Shown here in pieces: positions 19,748 to 32,683 of a stretch of 64,000 nucleotides of DNA. The notes beneath the pieces were generated by a model. That model saw nothing but the letters and a program-made list of their open reading frames with translations. It did no database searches and was not told the DNA's origin. Both the position numbers and the translations under genes were made by a program. The stretch's first letter is position 1. Each line of letters starts with the position of its first letter. Source of the stretch: Zymoseptoria tritici IPO323 (taxonomy: Eukaryota; Ascomycota; Dothideomycetes; Mycosphaerellales; Mycosphaerellaceae); the NCBI RefSeq assembly GCF_000219625.1, contig NC_018216.1:62001-126000 (forward strand), in the 5' to 3' direction.

Positions 19748-21608
19748 TCAAAGCTCCTCATCTCCATCTTCAACTTGAGGCAGCCCGAGAATTGGCGCAG
19801 CATCAATCTTGACTTCTGGCGTCGAGTTTGCCCTGAGTGAACCCTCAGCCTTGCCGGCATTCGCCATAGCTGTGGCGGAAAGACTATCAGGTCCATGGCC
19901 GAAGATGCCACTCGGAAGTCCGGGCACACTCGCCCGTTGACGCTTGTAAGGACTGGCGACTCCAGCTGCGTCGAGAGGGTCGGATGTGAAAGGCGAAAGG
20001 TGGTCGGGTGGAGTGCCAGCGTTGGCAGCGGTAGAGGTCGCCGAACTGGTCGTGTTGTCGGACGCAAACTCGGAAGTGCTGAGGTGGGGAGATTTGCGGG
20101 CGGGATTCGGGTCAGAGACAGGTTCGGATGAGTGTTGGCGTTTGAGCTGTGAAGAGTGGTTAGTTTCGTTCCGTGAAGAGGTACCGATACATGCGACTCA
20201 CCTTGATTTTCGATACACCCTCCGTCAGCTCGCCTTGACGCTTCGCATCTTCCGGAGACAAGAGTCCACCATTCACTGGCTTGGCATCCGTATCTGCGTC
20301 CTCAATCCCTTTGATGGCGTGGCCCTCATCCTCGTCGTCGGCATCGCTATCCATCGCATCGTCGTCCTTGTTCTTCGATTTACGCTTACTAGGCGTTTCT
20401 CTCCATCCAGAATAGCCCACGGTCCCTTCCGACTTCAGCGGACCGAGCTTGGAGTAGTCCATCGCTGTGGACTTCCGCCGAGCTGATTCCTCCTTGATCG
20501 GCTTCGGATTCGAGACGATGCCCATCTTCTGAAGCTGCTTCTCTCCACGATAGAAGAATGTGAACACTGCGTAAGGTGACTCCGGCGGATCGAGGCCAGT
20601 CACCGTTTGCGTGCTGATCGACTTTGGATCGAGCGTTTTTGGCTTGGCGAAGCTCGTCGTATGGTCGATGTCAGCACCTCCGCCTTCGCCGTTCCCGTTC
20701 TGATCAGCGCCTTCATCATCGTCGTGTGCGTCAAACTGTGGTGAGTACTCTCCCCGCTTGATCTCCCCACTTGCAAGAACACGAAATAGTGCAACCTTGA
20801 TCTGGCCGGCTGCTTCTGCTTCAGGAGGTTCATCGTCTGAATCCGAGTCGTCCGAGAACAGATCATCGTCAAGCGGAATGTCTTCAACAGGAGAACTGCC
20901 ATCTCCACCGTAGCGCAGAATGCCGTTCCTGTCTCTCCGCTTGTAAGTCGGCTCCTCTTCCTCCCCATCACTGTTGACCTCCTTTTTCACTTTTAGCCGC
21001 TTCTTCTCCAGCCGCCTTTGACGCTTCTCTATCCGCTCAGCCTTCTCTTTGCCGCTGCCCTGCAGATCCAATCCGTTCAACCATCGCTCGAGACCGACTT
21101 CCCTGAACAAGAACTCGCGCTCTGCAAGCCCACCGCCTTCAGAATCCGGCACACTAACCCATCGTGAATTCACCCAAGTCTCTTCACCACGTCGAAGTAA
21201 TGTAGCAACCTCCTCTTTTGCGCGTCCGTCAAAGTAGATGTAGGCAGCGATTGTCTCATTGGGGTTGTTGGTGCGTGGCACGTATGGTTGTACTGCAGGT
21301 GCGTATTTGCCGCGATCGCTCGTGGATCCTGGAAGTCCACCGACCACGCGCGGTTGCGGGTTCGGCTCTTCTCGAGTGGGTTTTGCTTGAGAGTATGGCA
21401 CATTAAGCCCGGGTGTGAGTAGCGTGATTGAGATGGCAAAGGAGGACTGCTCGGGTTTGCCAGAGATCGAGTTGGTGGGGACTTTTGCAGGTGGAACGGG
21501 AATGTAGGAAGAGATGCGGCTTTGACGCTGCTGCTTTTGAATCGAGTGCTCGGCTATGGGGCCCTCGGGCGTGTGGATGCTGACCGCAAGGCCCTTGAAG
21601 CAAGGCAT
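19748..21608 (-). CDS. DUF7918-type fungal protein, two exons
   Basis: Exon 1 is 20202-21608 and exon 2 is 19748-20146, joined over a 55-bp intron (donor GTGAGT, acceptor CACAG, phase 0), giving 601 residues. Start MPCFKGLAVSIHTPEGPIAEHS resembles the beginning of the fungal DUF7918 domain, a beta-rich fold of unknown function; residues about 100-190 (IAAYIYFDGRAKEEVATLLRR, WVNSRWV) fit this. The middle has a lysine/arginine-rich helix (KAERIEKRQRRLEKKRLKVKKE), acidic clusters (DDDLFSDDSDSDDE) and a conserved strand block (PYAVFTFFYRGEKQLQKMGI). The tail is Ser/Thr-rich and disordered with bipartite basic motifs, so a nuclear location is possible. Assignment to DUF7918 is by memory. Confidence 0.75.
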
Positions 21609-22392
21609 CTTGCGGTCTTCAGGGGAGTGGCAGCCAGGAGGAGGATGGAGTGTATTCCAGGGTGGAAGTGCAGTGAGCGGCGGTGGCGTGAGTAACAGGC
21701 GCGGTGGAGGTGGAGGTGGGTGTAAAGGTCGGGCTGAAGAATGTCGCTTGAATGAAGTGGTGTCTGGAGGAAAAGTGTCCCGCTAGTTCGCAGACGCGGA
21801 GCTGAGCGCGGCGAGGATGTTATCGGAAGCGCGGTTCACGTGCAGATGTGCGTGCTCGGTCGTGCAGTATTGGTATTTCCAGGCAGCTGATGTAAGTACA
21901 AGTACCGGGATCAAAGTCACTTTCCGAGCCTCTCTTCACAAAGACGTGCCTCAGGTTTAGATATTTTGCTTGGCGGAGCCGAATGACCGATGTTGAGATG
22001 GATGTGTACAAGAAGGCCGTCAACGTTCGACACGAGCGCATGTCACTCTTCTCCTCACACGCCCGCAGACATATCAGTCAGGTCAATGTCTCAGGAATAT
22101 CCCGGCAGGACGAAAAGCTTCATGACGGAGGCAAGGCCGGCGGCATGTCTCGGCTTCTCACATGCCATGAATGAATCCCGAACAACTCCATGACAATGCA
22201 CATGACCATCTGAGCATGGTGCTCTCCACGCAAGAGAGACTTACCGCGGGCACAGGTGGAGCGTCAAGATTCTGCTACGACGGCAACGTCAGATCGGACC
22301 GGCTAGCATTGCTCGAGAGGAGTCTGTTCATTTTCACATATGCTAATCTTGACCTCTCACTCCCTCATGCACCTTCTCGCGCCCTTCCCAAG
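21609..22392. other. Intergenic, about 0.8 kb
   Basis: Promoter of the DUF7918 gene and 3' flank of the secreted-protein gene. No further feature recognised. Confidence 0.55.
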
Positions 22393-23383
22393 CTATCCAT
22401 CATACGGAACAATCACTTGGTAAAACTCCAATCCCGCCGGCTTCGAATCCTCATCAGTCAATTGCCATCTTTTGTTATCGGCACTGTCCGACGCAGCCAA
22501 GCTGTTCACTTGATTATTGCAGACCATCCGACAAGTCTGATCCTTCTGCGGCACAACTTCGCACTTGAGAGCATCGTAGTCATCTGCCGCGATATCTTCA
22601 GAGGTGTTCACGTACACAAATCGTCCATCAGGTGATCGCCGTCTCTCCTCTGGAGTACCAGCTGAGTCCTGGTTCGCAACGAAGCCGGGGTACGTCGAGT
22701 TTCGAAGCGAGCCTTGGGCGTCAAGGCCGAAGACTCCGAACTCTCCATTCGGCTTGACCGTGAGAGGACCGCTGCCTCCGAGGAGTCCGAGAACTTCGTT
22801 GTTGCCGCCCGCGTTGACGGCCAAAAGCTTGAATCGAGGAGGAGGCACGGCAATAGTCTGAGTGACAATAGCCTTGGTGGTGCTCGAGACAGTTGTGGTG
22901 CGTGTCGAGGTGACCGTGCCGGTGGGAATGTTCAAGCACTTGCAAGCGGAAGAGATGGCCTGGGCCTTCTTGTAGCTCTCGAGACACTGCGGCTTGGGTT
23001 TGGGCGACTGCTGGCCGGGGTTCGCCTCTCGCTGGACGACCACCTTCTTGGACACAGTGCCAGCGCGTGCGGTCGTGGTGACTGGAGGCGCCTGGCAGAC
23101 GACGCTGACTTTTGATGTGATGAACTCGGTGACCATAGGGCTGGAAAGGTGTCAGAGCTGGTAAGTGGCATTGCAATGGAGACGTCACTCACGCGTATGC
23201 GGTTGTGATCACTGTCACAGTTGGGCGTGGCTTGAGCGAGAGGTAAGAGCTGCAGTAGGCAGTGGCAGAGGCCTTCTGGGTGGCAGGAATGACTTTGGTC
23301 ACAGCGGGGCAGTTCGCAGCCTTCTGTTGCTGAGGCAGAGCGACCGCAGAAGCCACCAATGCGGCGAAGAGGAAAGACTTCAT
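22393..23383 (-). CDS. Secreted cysteine-containing protein, two exons
   Basis: Exon 1 is 23193-23383 and exon 2 is 22393-23140 with a 52-bp intron (donor GTGAGT, acceptor TCCAG, phase 2), giving 312 residues. A clear signal peptide opens the protein (MKSFLFAALVASAVALPQQQ). A Thr/Val-rich strand block (KPRPTVTVITTAYA) follows, then a CLESYKKAQAISSACKCLNIP segment and a threonine-rich linker typical of O-glycosylated fungal wall or secreted proteins. The C-terminal domain repeats short beta motifs (GPLTVKPNGEFGVFGLD, DGRFVYVNTSED) and two further cysteine pairs. It looks extracellular; I do not recognise an enzyme. Similar proteins are common in Dothideomycetes and often uncharacterised. Confidence 0.8.
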
Positions 23384-24251
23384 GATGACAGTGGTCTTGA
23401 GAGCTGGAGATGGTGAAGAGGATTGCAGAACGGATGAACGAAGCAGGAAAGCGCCAGCGACAGCGACGTCTTATAGCGAAACACCAGCCATGAGCCACCA
23501 AACATGTTTTTCAGAGCATCGCGCGCCCCGAACATCTAGAGCCATCGTATCCAAGCGGAACTGCACCCTCTTAACCCAAAGTTTGCTAGTCCGTCGCATA
23601 GGAGCGATATTGAAAGCACACGCGGTCAGAATTCCGGTAGGTGGCTTTCATATCCACCCGCGAGAGGTCGAGAGGGAGGTCCAGAAGAATTGTGGAAAGT
23701 GGTAGACGCTAAGGATTCTTGCGCACGTTTTGTCCAACAGCCTTTTCCGGTTAGCCTTGTCGGTGGTTTGATCCTTTCTGATAGGTCTGGGCGCGGCCGG
23801 CAATGACTAGGGCATTTTGTCGCGGCGACTCCGTGAGTATCCATTCATTGGTGGCTGAACTTATTAGTAGGGCGTCGCAGGTCTTGACGAACACAAGGGA
23901 GAAGTTGACTGTTCAGAGCTGCCTCTTGAAGTTGTTGGACGCGGCTATTCAAGGCGGACATCGCTGTTTGATGAGACGTAGTGTGCAAGCTTGGCCAAGT
24001 ATTGCATTTGATAGCGACGACGACCGCCGGAATATGTAGGAGGGATGCGTCCGGGCATCTGGGCTGTGGCTGCATGCGTCCTGCGTCGTCTCGACTTCCC
24101 ACGAACTCTAACGGCGAGCTGCTGCGAGAACAGAGGATTCCGGTCGTACCATGTCGATAATAGCACGGGGCATTGCCATGCAGCACCTGTATACCGGTAT
24201 GTCAACCACGCGGCTGCGTATCATTCGTTTCATACTGCACACCAACTCGCA
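23384..24251. other. Intergenic, about 0.87 kb
   Basis: Upstream region of the secreted-protein gene and 3' flank of PAF1. Nothing recognised. Confidence 0.55.
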
Positions 24252-25656
24252 TCAGACCACCTCATCAACCCGCAACGCGGGATCCAGCATCGCCCTCTTC
24301 TCCATCTGACTCGCCTGCAAATCATCGTTCGGCTCCGTAACCATGACATTCAGCTCATCAATCTTCTCCTGTTGATCATACATCCTGCTACCCACCACTC
24401 TCTTCGGCCGCAACCCAGTCCTCTGCACAATCGGGTAGAAGTACGCTCCCTTGGCCAACCTCTTCGCATGTCCCTCTTCCGTCTCGGGATCATGCAATGC
24501 CAGAGCGACGGTGTCGTTGTAAAGGTTGTTCACATCACCGTGCTGGTTGTATGTCTCGTACGTCCGCAGTCTCTTATACTTGAATGCCATTTGATCGTCG
24601 GCCACTTCGTCGGTATAGAGGGCTGGGTCCTCGTTTTCAGGGTCGTTGACGTCGAGTTTGCGTTTGAGGTTGCGGACGGCCTCGGGGTTCTCTGGAAGGT
24701 AGTAATCGTAGTCGTACTCGCGGATAGGTTCTGGTCTCGTGGATCTCGACTCCTCCCATTCACGGAGTTTTTCCGAGAATGCTACTTCGGCGTCTTCATC
24801 GATGACTGGTCTGACAATTGCTGTGTCTAGACGGTCGTCGTATTCTCCCTTCCTTAAAGGATTTGTGATGAACTTCATAATCAAGAAGAAGCCAGTCGTG
24901 GGTATTGCTTCGGGGTCGGGCAGCACAGGGTATGAGTCGAGGAGTTTGAGGTCGGGATTCGTGGGATGCTTCGGATTCTTCCATGCGCTGAGCTCGGCAT
25001 CTGATGGCTGTGCTCCTCTCAAGTTTGTTGTGCTGTCCTCGCCTTTGTACGCATCTCTTGGATATGCCACATCGAAGCCCTTGACAATATCTCGCATGAT
25101 GTTGATCGGGTCATCCTTATTCACAGTCGCCTTCTTCTTCTTCGCATCATTTCGCAGCTTCAAGAGGTCCTTCGATGTGGATGAGGTAAAGTGCTGTGTG
25201 TTTTGTGATGATGTGTATTCTGTTCGGCGCAAGAACGACACCGCGCCAGTCGCTCCGCCTGCCTTGCTCAGCGCAGCAAGTGGTCGCAAGAGTGCTTTGT
25301 CCGCAGGGTGATGATTTGGAGGTCCAGGTCGCACCGAAATGGCTATCCGCCGTCAATATCGAACAGCGTCCACAAGTAATAGTCTACTCACCACTATCAT
25401 CTCCCTCGAATACACCAGGTATACCCACGAGATCTATGGGCATACCCAGCTCCGCATCGATCTCCACACTCAATGGCTGCTCTCTTGCCAGTCGCGATGC
25501 ATATGCAGCGCTCGTGTATTGTCCGCCTGATAGACCAGTCCCAGGGATCTCGAGCAGTTTCGGAGGATGCGGAGGTGGTGGTAGCGCATTGGAATATCGT
25601 ATGCGCGCGATGTAGTCCTGGTGCACCACCTTGTCTCCTCGTTGGGCAGAGGCCAT
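24252..25656 (-). CDS. PAF1: RNA polymerase II-associated factor 1 (PAF1 complex subunit), two exons
   Basis: Exon 1 is 25392-25656 and exon 2 is 24252-25342 with a 49-bp intron (donor GTGAGT, acceptor GATAG), giving 451 residues. PAF1 is the scaffold of the Paf1 complex, which travels with elongating RNA polymerase II and promotes H2B ubiquitination and H3K4/K36 methylation. The N-terminus is nearly diagnostic: RGDKVVHQDYIARIRYSN, then PPKLLEIPGTGL, the SRLAREQPL block and the ELGMPIDLVG segment. Exon 2 opens with HHPADKALLRPL and VSFLRRTEYTSS, also family hallmarks. The C-terminus ends in an acidic region. It diverges from NTE1, 517 bp away. Confidence 0.95.
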
Positions 25657-26173
25657 GATTGCGACTGAGAGGTCGATCCGCAGCAGGTGCTCGAAAGGTC
25701 GCGACGTCGGTGAGGAGGTTGAGAGCAGAGATGGAGCAGATGTTGTTGCACTTTGAATGAATCTCGAAAGCGCGAAGTAGAACTAGTTCTAAAGGTCGCA
25801 AGCATGTGAATTTCTGAGGCAGGTCAAGCGAGCCCAGCCACAAGCCGCGCCACGTCCTCCTTGATCACCACCGCACGCGACACTTTACTTGACCATCTCG
25901 TTACCATCGGTACGGTCCTGAACACGATCTGCGCATATCCCAGCAGACGACATCTTCCACCGGACGAATGCTGGAGAAATATCGCCATCGAATACCCCAC
26001 ACCCAGCGACATTGCATGGTTCACCAGGACTTTCCTCTTCCGGCAGATGATCCACGCTTGCCACGCTTTCAATTGATTCGACCTGAGCCAGCACTGCGGC
26101 GAGCTGCAGCGTGAGCTCTGCTAGCACTCCTTACTCATGAGCTGCTGAGGTTCTACACCGACCCACGTGCGAA
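25657..26173. other. Divergent PAF1-NTE1 promoter region
   Basis: About 520 bases. Two minus-strand frames, 25824-26072 (82 codons) and 25885-26127 (80 codons), overlap each other. Either could be a small gene but neither resembles a known family, so the segment is treated as a shared promoter. Confidence 0.5.
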
Positions 26174-29100
26174 ATGGACGGGACGACGCCCATAGCCTCC
26201 GTGAGCAGTAGCGTGGCTGCGTCTGCGTCGAAGGTCGCCGATGTATTGGCGAGCTCCATATTGCCAAACATCACCTCTGCTACGCCCGCGGCGGTCGATG
26301 CAGTGGTCCAACGAACGACGCTGAGCATGCTGGGAGGTCTTCTCTTGGGTGTCTTCACAATCGTACCTTCATTTCTGTTCTGGCTGATCGGGTTCCTTAC
26401 CTTGACTGTGCCAGGATGGCTCTTCTCTTTCTTCTCTACGAGCCTGACATTCACGATGAATATGACGACTCTGCTATTGCTCCTCTTGGTCATGGCCTCG
26501 ACTGTGAGCTGGTTCGTGAGATACAGATTTCTGAACATGTACTCTCGACTTCCACCAGAGCCGCAAAGGAAGGAACCGCAAGTTGAGGTCTTCCCGGACT
26601 CACAGGAGACTGATTCGAAACCAGGACTGGCCAACTACTTCGATGAGTTTCTCAGCGCCATCAAAGTCTTCGGATACCTGGAGCGACCGGTGTTCCACGA
26701 ATTGACACGGACCATGCAGACAAAGAAGCTGATTGCGGGCGAAACGTTGCTATTGGAGGAAGAGAAAGGTTTCTGTCTCGTCGTGGACGGTTTGGTCCAG
26801 ATTTTTGTCAAGTCAAATCGTGCGCCGGAACACGATTCCTTCAATGAGTCTGCGATCGTTGATGACGACCAGAATGATGAGCGCTCTGGGGCGAATGGCA
26901 GCTATCAACTTCTCACCGAGGTCAAGAATGGCGCTCCCATGTCTTCATTGTTCTCAATACTGGCCTTATTCACAGATAACGTCAAGCTCCGTTACGACGA
27001 GCAGGAGAATCACATGGCAACGAGTGCATCCGCTGGAAACCTCAGGAACCACATGCGTTCTGTACCACCGGATGGTGGGACACCGGAGTTAGGCGGCTAC
27101 GGTGGGTGGAATGGACCCTCTTCGCGCCCCGAATCCAGGCACAATCCAGATTCGGTGGCGAACGGAGGCATGGCGTTCAGAGACCCGCCTCCATTTCATC
27201 TTGACGAGAGCAACGAAACGGGTCAGCAGCGACAATCAAGTCGACGACCAAGTACATCTCGAGTTGGCAGCGGCCGGGGTAAGCCAACGACCAAGGCAGG
27301 TTCGGCTCATCCTGACATCGTTGCGAGAGCTACTGTCGATACAACAATCGCCATCATTCCAGCGAGTGCATTCCACCGCATTACAAGGATCTATCCCAAG
27401 GCGACTGCTCACATTGTGCAAGTCATCCTCACGCGGTTGCAGCGTGTCACTCTTGCGACTGCAAATTCATATCTCGGACTCACGAGCGAGGTTCTTCGCA
27501 CGGAACGCTTGATGGACCGCTACACGAACTATGATCTGCCTGATTTCCTTCGAGGCGAAGCATTGCAACGGCTGAAGGACAAGTTTCGCAAGGATCAAGA
27601 GCGTGTCGGGCCCGAGGAGGGCATGAAAGGCATTGCACTGCACAACCCTCGTCTCGCTCATCGGAGACGGACTAGTAGCAGCCTTCGCCGTGATGTCGCA
27701 ACGCAAGCGCGCATGTCGGTGCGGAATGGCAGTCTCCATGCTGGCGAAATGGATGGTGAACGCAGCGGAATGAGTGCCGGCGATTTGCTCACCAACATAC
27801 ACGCAGCACGGTCTCCCGGACGCAGAGGCCAGACCGGTAGCTTTTCTCAGCCGTACTCGGCTCCTCGACCGGCTCCCGGGGACGCCAACGATCCTATGAA
27901 ACACCAGAAGCGCGACTCATTCAGCAGCGGCCATAACCCTCGAGCCGCTCTCCATCGACAAGAATCCATAGACGAGGACCTTATCTTCCGAGAGTCAATC
28001 ATGGAATGCATGGCTAAAGCAATTGGTCTGACCAACTCCAAGGAAATCTTCCGCAGGGCAGCATCTGCTGCCCAATCACCACATCTAGTCTCGTATGACT
28101 CCAGAAAACAGAGCGCCGTCTTCAACAATGCCTTTGGGTTTATGGAGCCATTTGATGGCTCACAGGACGATTCAGAGTCCATGATATCCGCATCGGCGTT
28201 CAGTGTGGGTGGCTCCGCAAATATTCTCGACGATTTGAAGAATGAGATCGAGATTGTATTCTTCCCGAAGGAGTCGGTACTTGTTGAAGAGGGCGAGCGA
28301 AATCCTGGATTGTACTATGTGATCGATGGCTTCCTTGATGTCAGTGCATCTGTCGACGCACAAGAAGCCAGCTCAAACGTACTCGGCACAATGGCAACTT
28401 CTTCTGCGGCAGAAGACCTGCTCGGGACTGGTCATCGACGCGCTGTGTCCAGTGCCAAAAGATCTACTTCTGTAAGTGGTTCGGAGGCCTCTCGAAAGAA
28501 GAAGGCGGGCCAAGCAAAGAAGAGCTTGTTCTTGATCAAGCCAGGCGGGCTCGCGGGATATCTTGGAACAATCTCGTCTCACCGCTCATTCATCGATGTC
28601 ACTGCGAAGACCGATGTCTATGTTGGATTTCTGCCTCGGATTGCCATTGAGAAGATTGTCGAACGACATCCTATCGTACTATTGACTATGGCCAAGCGGA
28701 TGACAAGCCTGCTACCCAGGCTCATTCTACACATCGACTTCGCTCTGGAGTGGGTGCAAGTCAATGCTGGGCAGTCAATATACCATCAGAAAGAAGACAG
28801 CGATGCTATCTACATCGTCCTGAACGGTCGACTGAGAGCCATTCAAGAGAGCGACGACGGCAAGATGAAGGTGACTGGGGAATACGGCCAAGGCGACAGC
28901 GTGGGTGAGCTGGAAGTGTTGACCGAGACTGCTCGTTCGAGCACCTTGCATGCGATTCGTGATACAGAGCTTGTGAAGTTCCCCAAGACACTCTTTAACA
29001 GCCTTGCGCAGGAGCACCCTGGCATCACCATCAAAGTGTCAAAGATCATTGCATCTCGCATGAGAGCACTCATCGAGAATCCGATGAACGAATCCGACAG

Positions 29101-30751
29101 CTACAACAAGCTCGCAGTCGAGCGTCCGAAGGTGTCCACGACGTCAAACCTTCGGACCGTCGCGATTATACCTTGCACAGCCGGTGTGCCTGTTGTTGAG
29201 TTTGGCAACAAACTTCACAATGCCCTCAATCAGATTGGTACACCAAATGGCGTATCTGTGCTGAGCCAATCGACGATCTTGAATCATCTCGGCCGACATG
29301 CATTTAGCAAGATGGGAAAGCTCAAGCTCTCTCAATATCTGGCTGATCTTGAAGAGAAGTACGGGCTTGTCATCTACGTCGCAGATGCCAGCGTCAAGTC
29401 GCCTTGGACGCAGACTTGTATCAGCCAAGCTGATTGCATCTACCTCGTGGGTCTCGCAGAAGGGTCTCCCGCGATCGGGGAATACGAGCGATTTCTACTG
29501 ACCACCAAGACCACCGCCCGGAAGGAACTGATCCTGCTACATACCGAGCGATATTGTCCCTCGGGAACCACTCGCTCATGGATGCGGAACAGAACTTGGA
29601 TCAACGGTGGTCATCATCATGTGCAAATGGCGTTCAGAAGTTCGCCGGAACCGGTCCACCCACCTCAGTTCAAGCGATTCGGCACCGCCATCAAGCAGCG
29701 AGTGCAAGTTCTGCAAGCCGAGATTCACAAATACACCTCGCGCAAAGTCAGACAGACTCCGCTATACTCCGCCGAGACGCCCTTCAAAGGCGACTTCCAT
29801 CGTCTTGCGAGGAGGCTGTGCAACAAGAGTGTTGGTTTAGTGCTTGGTGGCGGAGGAGCTCGTGGCCTTGCGCATGTGGGAATCATTCGCGCACTGGAAG
29901 AAGCTGGACTGCCCATTGACATCATTGGTGGCACATCGATCGGCTCCTTTGTCGGTGCCGTCTACGCACAAGATGCCGATGTTGTACCAATGTATGGTCG
30001 GGTCAAGAAGTTTGCCGGCCGCATGGGCAGCGTATGGCGATTTGCCTTGGACGTGACGTACCCCTCCGCGTCCTACACCACTGGTCACGAATTCAATCGC
30101 GGCATCTTCAAGACATTTGGCGACAGCCAGATCGAAGACTTCTGGCTGGAGTTTTACTGCAACTCGACCAACATCACAAAATCCCGATCCGAGACGCACA
30201 CAAGCGGATATGTCTGGCGATACGTGCGTGCATCGATGTCGCTGGCTGGTCTTATCCCTCCGATGTGTGACGAAGGCAACATGCTACTCGATGGAGGCTA
30301 CACAGACAATCTCACCGTTGCCCACATGAAAGCCCTGGGCGCAGACCACATCTTCGCCGTCGACGTCGGAGCTCTAGACGACGATACGCCCCAAGCCTAC
30401 GGCGACAGTCTCTCCGGTTTCTGGGCCTCCCTCAACCGCTGGAATCCCTTCTCCTCCTACCCGAACCCACCCACCCTTTCCGAGATCCAGGCTCGCCTAG
30501 CATACGTGAGTTCAGTAGACAACCTCGAACGCGCGAAGAAAATTCCCGGGTGCAAATACATGCGACCTCCGATTGAGGCGTATGGAACCCTGGACTTCGG
30601 CAAATTTGACGAGATTTATCAGGTCGGATATCAGTACGGCAAGAAGTATTTGGCGGAATTGAGGGAGGAGGGCGTGCTTCCGGGTGTGGAGGAGACGGAA
30701 GAGAAGCGGAATTTGAGGAGGACGATGGCGCCGAGACGGGCTAGTATTTGA
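26174..30751 (+). CDS. NTE1: Lysophospholipase NTE1 (patatin-like phospholipase with cNMP-binding domains)
   Basis: A 1525-residue protein without introns, the normal size for fungal NTE1. It deacylates phosphatidylcholine to glycerophosphocholine and is anchored in the ER. Seen in order: N-terminal membrane segments at about residues 50-120 (two or three hydrophobic stretches), then cyclic-nucleotide-binding-like domains (for example [20 protein letters not shown] near 695 and [16 protein letters not shown] near 880), separated by long disordered serine-rich inserts. The patatin domain follows: oxyanion loop [17 protein letters not shown], nucleophile elbow GGTSIGSF (Ser about 1256) and the catalytic Asp in DGGYTDN (about 1373). 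All catalytic residues are present, so the enzyme should be active. Confidence 0.96.
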   Translation: MDGTTPIASVSSSVAASASKVADVLASSILPNITSATPAAVDAVVQRTTLSMLGGLLLGVFTIVPSFLFWLIGFLTLTVPGWLFSFFSTSLTFTMNMTTLLLLLLVMASTVSWFVRYRFLNMYSRLPPEPQRKEPQVEVFPDSQETDSKPGLANYFDEFLSAIKVFGYLERPVFHELTRTMQTKKLIAGETLLLEEEKGFCLVVDGLVQIFVKSNRAPEHDSFNESAIVDDDQNDERSGANGSYQLLTEVKNGAPMSSLFSILALFTDNVKLRYDEQENHMATSASAGNLRNHMRSVPPDGGTPELGGYGGWNGPSSRPESRHNPDSVANGGMAFRDPPPFHLDESNETGQQRQSSRRPSTSRVGSGRGKPTTKAGSAHPDIVARATVDTTIAIIPASAFHRITRIYPKATAHIVQVILTRLQRVTLATANSYLGLTSEVLRTERLMDRYTNYDLPDFLRGEALQRLKDKFRKDQERVGPEEGMKGIALHNPRLAHRRRTSSSLRRDVATQARMSVRNGSLHAGEMDGERSGMSAGDLLTNIHAARSPGRRGQTGSFSQPYSAPRPAPGDANDPMKHQKRDSFSSGHNPRAALHRQESIDEDLIFRESIMECMAKAIGLTNSKEIFRRAASAAQSPHLVSYDSRKQSAVFNNAFGFMEPFDGSQDDSESMISASAFSVGGSANILDDLKNEIEIVFFPKESVLVEEGERNPGLYYVIDGFLDVSASVDAQEASSNVLGTMATSSAAEDLLGTGHRRAVSSAKRSTSVSGSEASRKKKAGQAKKSLFLIKPGGLAGYLGTISSHRSFIDVTAKTDVYVGFLPRIAIEKIVERHPIVLLTMAKRMTSLLPRLILHIDFALEWVQVNAGQSIYHQKEDSDAIYIVLNGRLRAIQESDDGKMKVTGEYGQGDSVGELEVLTETARSSTLHAIRDTELVKFPKTLFNSLAQEHPGITIKVSKIIASRMRALIENPMNESDSYNKLAVERPKVSTTSNLRTVAIIPCTAGVPVVEFGNKLHNALNQIGTPNGVSVLSQSTILNHLGRHAFSKMGKLKLSQYLADLEEKYGLVIYVADASVKSPWTQTCISQADCIYLVGLAEGSPAIGEYERFLLTTKTTARKELILLHTERYCPSGTTRSWMRNRTWINGGHHHVQMAFRSSPEPVHPPQFKRFGTAIKQRVQVLQAEIHKYTSRKVRQTPLYSAETPFKGDFHRLARRLCNKSVGLVLGGGGARGLAHVGIIRALEEAGLPIDIIGGTSIGSFVGAVYAQDADVVPMYGRVKKFAGRMGSVWRFALDVTYPSASYTTGHEFNRGIFKTFGDSQIEDFWLEFYCNSTNITKSRSETHTSGYVWRYVRASMSLAGLIPPMCDEGNMLLDGGYTDNLTVAHMKALGADHIFAVDVGALDDDTPQAYGDSLSGFWASLNRWNPFSSYPNPPTLSEIQARLAYVSSVDNLERAKKIPGCKYMRPPIEAYGTLDFGKFDEIYQVGYQYGKKYLAELREEGVLPGVEETEEKRNLRRTMAPRRASI

Positions 30752-31212
30752 GTGATGGGACGATAGTTTGAGGTTGCCTTCCGCTGTAGTTCTAGCTGAT
30801 TCTTGTGAAGGCAGATACTGTACAGACGTAGCGAACGGATCAGAGCACTCGGTCGGATAACTTGTTTCTCAGACATTCAAGCCGATGCACTCTTCGATTG
30901 CTCACGAGTCACGACTTCCGATGTGCTATTCATGGCTTAGAAATACTTCGGAAACATTCCGTGCCTATAAGGATTGCTTTACCGGCACTCCTTGTACAAT
31001 TTCTTGCGAGGCGATCGGCTCGGCTTATGTGCTGCAGGAACCAACCACGCAGCTGAATCGATCGGCTCGGCAATTAAACGGAGCTCACAATGACGCCGAT
31101 GATGTGCGTTTCGAACTCTACCATACTTAAGGTAAGCTTGAATACCACACTCTCTCCAAGTGAGGCAAACAGGCTTCGGAACATCAGGCATAACATTCAA
31201 CTCCACATCGCA
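30752..31212. other. Intergenic, 461 bp
   Basis: 3' flank of NTE1 and promoter of the FAD monooxygenase. No feature recognised. It marks the shift from housekeeping genes to the accessory cluster. Confidence 0.55.
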
Positions 31213-32683
31213 ATGTCCTCCAACAAGAAAGACTTTGAAATTGCCATTATCGGCGGAGGTACGCTGCACCGAAGCACGCATTAACGTCTGTCCTTTATAA
31301 CGAGAACCGCAGGCATATCCGGTCTCACCCTCGCCATAGCCCTGCACTCCAGGGGCATTCCCATCACCGTCTATGAGCAAGCTCCTCATTTCGCCGAGAT
31401 AGGAGCCGGCGTCTCATTCACGGACAATGCCGGGCAAGCCATGAAGATATGTCACGCCGGAATCTACGAGGCATTCGAACGTGTGCGGACGTCCAACATG
31501 TGGCCTGAGAAGGCAAAAGTCTGGTTCGACTACCATGATGGCTACCACGACAAACCGGACACGCACGTCTTTACGATATCCAACAAGATAGGTCAAGCCG
31601 GCGTTCATCGCGCACATTATCTGGACGAGTTGGTGAAGCTGTTACCAACCGAACGCGCCCAATTCGGAAAGCGACTGGAGAAGTTGGACAAGACTTCGAA
31701 TGAACGGTGGAAGCTGAACTTCGCGGATGGATCTTCAGCGGAAGCGGATGCAGTCATTGGATGTGATGGCATCAAGTCGAAAGTGAGGCAGTTGATGTAC
31801 GGCAAAGATCACCCCTGTGCATATCCGACGTATACCCACAAGTATGCGTATCGGGCGCTGGCGACGATGGAAGATGCAGTCAAAGCGGTTGGAGGGGAGA
31901 AGGCGCAGAATGCGTGTATGCATGTGAGTGATCAGGTGGTTTGGTGGCCGTACGCTTCGATACTGATCGATTGTGACGCTTTAGATGGGCCCAGGAGGCC
32001 ATGTGCTCACGTTCCCTGTCAATCACGGCAAGACGTTGAACGTCGTTGCGTTTCACACTACAAAGAAAGACTGGCCTGACCACGAGAGACTGACCGTGCC
32101 GGCCAAACGGGAAGAAGCGATGAAAGACTTTGAAGGATTTGGTCCCAATGTCACCAAGCTTTTGCAGCTGTGTGAACCGAATCTCGACATTGTAAGTCAA
32201 CTCTTACTGTTTGCCGCATCGACCCAGGACTGACCTGCGTTGCCTCTATAGTGGGGGATCTTCCACCTGGGCGACAATCCCGTACCAAACTTCGCCAAGG
32301 GAACAGTCTGTCTCGTCGGTGATGCCGCACACGCAACCTCACCGCATCACGGCGCCGGCTCAGGTCTCTGCATAGAAGATAGCGCCGTCATCGCCTCACT
32401 ACTAGCCGACGAGTCGGTGCAATCTGCCTCCGATATCGGAGCTATATTCGCAACTTTTGACGAAGTACGACGAGAACGAGGGCACTGGCTAGTACAGAGC
32501 AGCTATAGGATGGGGAACTGCTATGAATGGTTGACCGATGGAGTCGGCGAGGACTTCGGCAAGATTGAGGAAGAGATCAATCGCAGGAATGCTGTTATTG
32601 CGGATGTGAATGTTCAGGGTATGTGTGACGAGGCGAGAGGTGTGTTGAGGAAGAAGTTGGGGAGCGAGGCGGTCAAGTCATGA
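31213..32683 (+). CDS. FAD-dependent monooxygenase, salicylate hydroxylase-like, four exons
   Basis: Exons 31213-31258, 31313-31923, 31985-32191 and 32252-32683 join through GT-AG introns of 54, 61 and 60 bp into 431 residues. This is the class A flavoprotein aromatic hydroxylase family, using NAD(P)H and O2 on phenolic acids such as salicylate; exact substrate unknown. The first intron splits the N-terminal nucleotide-binding motif, IIGGGISGL (residues 12-20). The middle DG motif is GCDGIKSKVR (Asp 167), and the C-terminal FAD motif is VGDAAHATSPHHGAGSGLCIEDSAV (Asp 312). All three are intact. It lies next to a P450 in the same orientation, which suggests a joint oxidative pathway, and an inverted repeat lies between the two. 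Confidence 0.92.

Noticed and set aside
24045..24830. 261-codon plus-strand open frame
   Set aside because: It is the antisense shadow of PAF1 exon 2, which has strong family motifs on the minus strand.
25824..26127. Two overlapping small minus-strand frames upstream of NTE1
   Set aside because: They overlap in different frames, lack family likeness, and sit in a divergent promoter.
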